Origin: Candidatus Bipolaricaulota bacterium
Lineage (GTDB): Bacteria > Bipolaricaulota > Bipolaricaulia > M55B111
NCBI GenBank assembly: GCA_018334615.1
Contig: JAGXLP010000055.1
Span: 1 to 7,596 of the forward strand
Direction: 5' to 3'
DNA length: 7,596 bases
Positions 6,746 to 7,596 of this stretch are shown here, one piece after another. Numbering within the stretch: position 1 is the stretch's first letter; every line of letters starts with the position of its first letter. Below the pieces are notes generated by a model. That model did not search any database and was not told where the DNA came from. It worked only from the letters and a program-made list of their open reading frames with translations. Both the position numbers and the translations under genes were made by a program.

Positions 6746-6774
6746 TTCTTGACATTTTTAATTTTAACTCAATC

Positions 6775-6821
6775 CTTTCACCACCGCTGTACCGCCCTGC
6801 TATTATCCCTTGTAGTGAAAG
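6775..6821. repeat. Hairpin with 7-bp perfect stem
   Basis: CTTTCAC (6775-6781) pairs with GTGAAAG (6815-6821) around 33 bases. It lies six bases before the outer arm of the nested palindrome at 6828 and continues the series of foldable units; alone it is weak evidence of structure. Confidence 0.4.
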
Positions 6822-6827
6822 CCTACT

Positions 6828-6980
6828 ACCGTTCTCTGGTAATTGTTCGATAAAACCGCATCCAGCACTCAATTCGCCCTGCTCAATTGAACTAGGAACA
6901 AATACAATACAAGTTCCGAATTGAGTGCTGGACCGCTCGGCCTCCGATAGGATTTTCCTGAACAATTACCAGAAAACGGT
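6828..6980. repeat. Nested 153-base palindrome with two sets of arms
   Basis: The outer arms 6828-6848 and 6960-6980 are reverse complements at 20 of 21 positions (ACCGTTCTCTGGTAATTGTTC-type arm). The inner arms CCAGCACTCAATTCG (6862-6876) and 6917-6931 are perfect over 15. Between them AAAACC can pair with GGATTTT with one bulge. An alternative inner pairing uses CTCAATT (6882-6888) and GGAAC (6895-6899) with GTTCC (6913-6917) and AATTGAG (6919-6925), which is exclusive with the first. As DNA this could be a cruciform or miniature inverted-repeat element; as RNA a long switching hairpin. Confidence 0.75.
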
Positions 6981-6999
6981 ATGCAACACAGCGGGATCT

Positions 7000-7017
7000 T
7001 ATGTCATCGAACATAAA
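7000..7017. repeat. Short hairpin TTATGT/ACATAA
   Basis: TTATGT and ACATAA arms surround the six-base loop CATCGA. It lies between the nested palindrome and the 7052-7210 block; it could be a small operator or hairpin. Nothing else supports a role. Confidence 0.35.
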
Positions 7018-7051
7018 TCTCTTTTAACTTTATTCTATAGAAGAGGACTTT

Positions 7052-7210
7052 GAGCCGGGAAAATTCCAGCGACGCGGCGCATATGTCTGACCGAAGGGAT
7101 ATTGCCATAACCAGATGAGTTTAACTGTTTAAGAGTGATACTCCCTATAAGTAAGAAGTACTATCATGAAGAGAACAGTTTGAGCACGCGAGTCGGAAAT
7201 TTTCCGGCTC
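7052..7210 (+). ncRNA. Candidate structured RNA with long closing stem and alternative pairings
   Basis: GAGCCGGGAAAATTCC (7052-7067) pairs with 7195-7210 at 15 of 16 positions (one G-T, one mismatch). Inside lie two further stems forming a three-way-junction-like layout: GGC+ATAT (7076-7084) with ATAT+GCC (7099-7106), and AACTGTT (7123-7129) with AACAGTT (7174-7180), the latter extended by GTGATA (7135-7140) with TATCAT (7162-7167). The right arm can instead pair locally with GAGTCGG (7190-7196), and GTCGG (7192-7196) can pair with CCGAC (7218-7222), giving competing folds as in regulatory RNAs. No match to a family I recognise (6S, tmRNA, RNase P, SRP, common riboswitches). Strand and transcription are unproven. 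Confidence 0.35.
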
Positions 7211-7302
7211 GGAAAGCCCGACGGTTAGGGGATGGGATTAAGTTACAGTATTGGAATCAATGGACCCAAACTACTGGTCTAACATTAAGGCACTGAAGGT
7301 AG

Positions 7303-7596
7303 GCAATATCCTGGCAATTAGGTAGGCGGGGGAGGGTAGATTGGGATCAGACAATTAAGGGTGCTGGTGAGGGGATTGGGTTTAAAGCTTTAGTGGTGAG
7401 GTTCGCTACGGGTTTTGGTGACGGGATACAGGGAGGGTTTTATTGGCTGATTTTGAAAGCCCGGAAGGTCGGTGGTTCTCGGCAAAAAGTCAAACTGCAC
7501 GGGAAAATGAGAAACTGCCATAGATTGCAGAATTGGGGGGAGTATTGTAACATTTATTTGCTAATCCGCAGAGACCAAATACTAATAGTCTTGCAC
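7303..7596 (+). other. Unrecognised open frame running off the window edge, in G-rich DNA
   Basis: After a TAG at 7300-7302, one plus-strand frame has no stop for 98 codons to the last base. The translation is rich in Gly, Arg and Lys (for example ALVVRFATGFGDGIQGGFY in the middle) and I recognise no family. It has no ATG until 7507, and no ribosome binding site decides a start. The other two plus frames have many stops. The stretch is strongly G-biased (54 G to 10 C in 7321-7440). It may be the edge of a real gene with an unusual start, a decayed gene, or noncoding DNA. Apart from this and the candidate RNA, I see nothing supportable in 7211-7596. Confidence 0.15.

Larger units (their letters stand above)
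6427..6753. mobile_element. Candidate IS200/IS605-type remnant or non-autonomous element without tnpA/tnpB
   Basis: Two GC-rich hairpins of the kind found at IS200/IS605 ends lie here: CCCCGGAGC/GCTCCGGGG (6512-6531), followed by GATGAATCGG, and CCCCGTCCC/GGGGCGGGG with one G-T pair (6726-6745), preceded by AAG and followed by TTCTTGAC. The second closely resembles right ends of TnpB-bearing elements. TTGAC ends at 6753 and also occurs at 6422-6426, as expected for a right-end cleavage site and a left-flank target pentamer; that would delimit 327 bases. No transposase or TnpB frame is present. No convincing left-end hairpin is seen near 6427, so the left boundary is weak. Alternatively these are two unrelated end relics or plain transcript-end hairpins. 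Confidence 0.35.

Noticed and set aside
6749..6777. Perfect TTGACA as a -35 promoter box
   Set aside because: No -10-like hexamer lies 16-18 bases downstream, and the motif is better explained as the end of the IS200/IS605-type hairpin.
6552..6931. CRISPR array from four copies of a short repeat
   Set aside because: The copies are in inverted pairs rather than direct repeats, spacing is irregular, and no cas gene is present.
6650..6965. Overlapping short frames on both strands (6650-6853 plus, 6705-6965 minus)
   Set aside because: They cross hairpins, lack start signals and overlap each other; no recognisable protein.
7181..7225. Possible group II intron domain V (GAGC...ACGGTT)
   Set aside because: The local stem pattern lacks the bulge and loop of domain V, no GTGYG 5' boundary is seen, and no maturase frame is nearby.
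7321..7380. Canonical G-quadruplex
   Set aside because: Runs of three or more G occur, but one of the loops needed for four runs is longer than the usual limit of seven bases, so only a weak non-canonical fold could be claimed.

Overview
The window is bacterial. It carries a 30S ribosomal protein S20, SecF of the Sec translocon, the RecJ DNA-repair exonuclease, and clear Shine-Dalgarno sequences in front of rpsT and secF. The secF-recJ order with a 4-base stop/start overlap resembles the yajC-secD-secF-recJ clusters of Clostridia and relatives, but secD is missing and rpsT sits in its place. Base composition looks intermediate, with no extreme bias. I cannot assign a phylum; an uncultured, Clostridia-like or deep-branching lineage would fit.

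Layout. Bases 41-1486 (+) encode a complete PepD-type Xaa-His dipeptidase of family M20. A 130-base gap holds an imperfect hairpin and a possible promoter, followed by rpsT at 1625-1888, which very probably starts on a non-canonical ATT codon. SecF (1981-2916) and RecJ (2913-4667) follow as a translationally coupled pair. On the opposite strand, 4647-6371 encodes a 574-residue fusion and overlaps the 3' end of recJ tail-to-tail by 21 bases. Its first ~325 residues look like a MraY/WecA-type polyprenyl-phosphate sugar-1-phosphate transferase that has lost its catalytic motifs. Its last ~244 residues are an apparently intact WecG/TagA/CpsF (GT26) glycosyltransferase.

The last 1.2 kb (6372-7596) has no gene I can support. 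From 6512 to about 7210 it is a dense series of inverted repeats: two GC-rich hairpins typical of IS200/IS605 ends, two inverted-repeat pairs sharing the arm CCAGCACTCAA, a nested 153-base palindrome, and a 159-base block with a long closing stem and competing pairings that could be a structured RNA. Beyond that the plus strand is strongly G-rich, and one frame stays open to the window edge without resembling a known protein.

Together the genes cover peptide turnover (PepD), translation (S20), the proton-driven late step of protein export (SecF), DNA repair (RecJ) and envelope or exopolysaccharide assembly (the GT26 fusion). The points most worth checking are the dead-transferase/GT26 fusion, the ATT start of rpsT, and the hairpin island upstream of the fusion gene.
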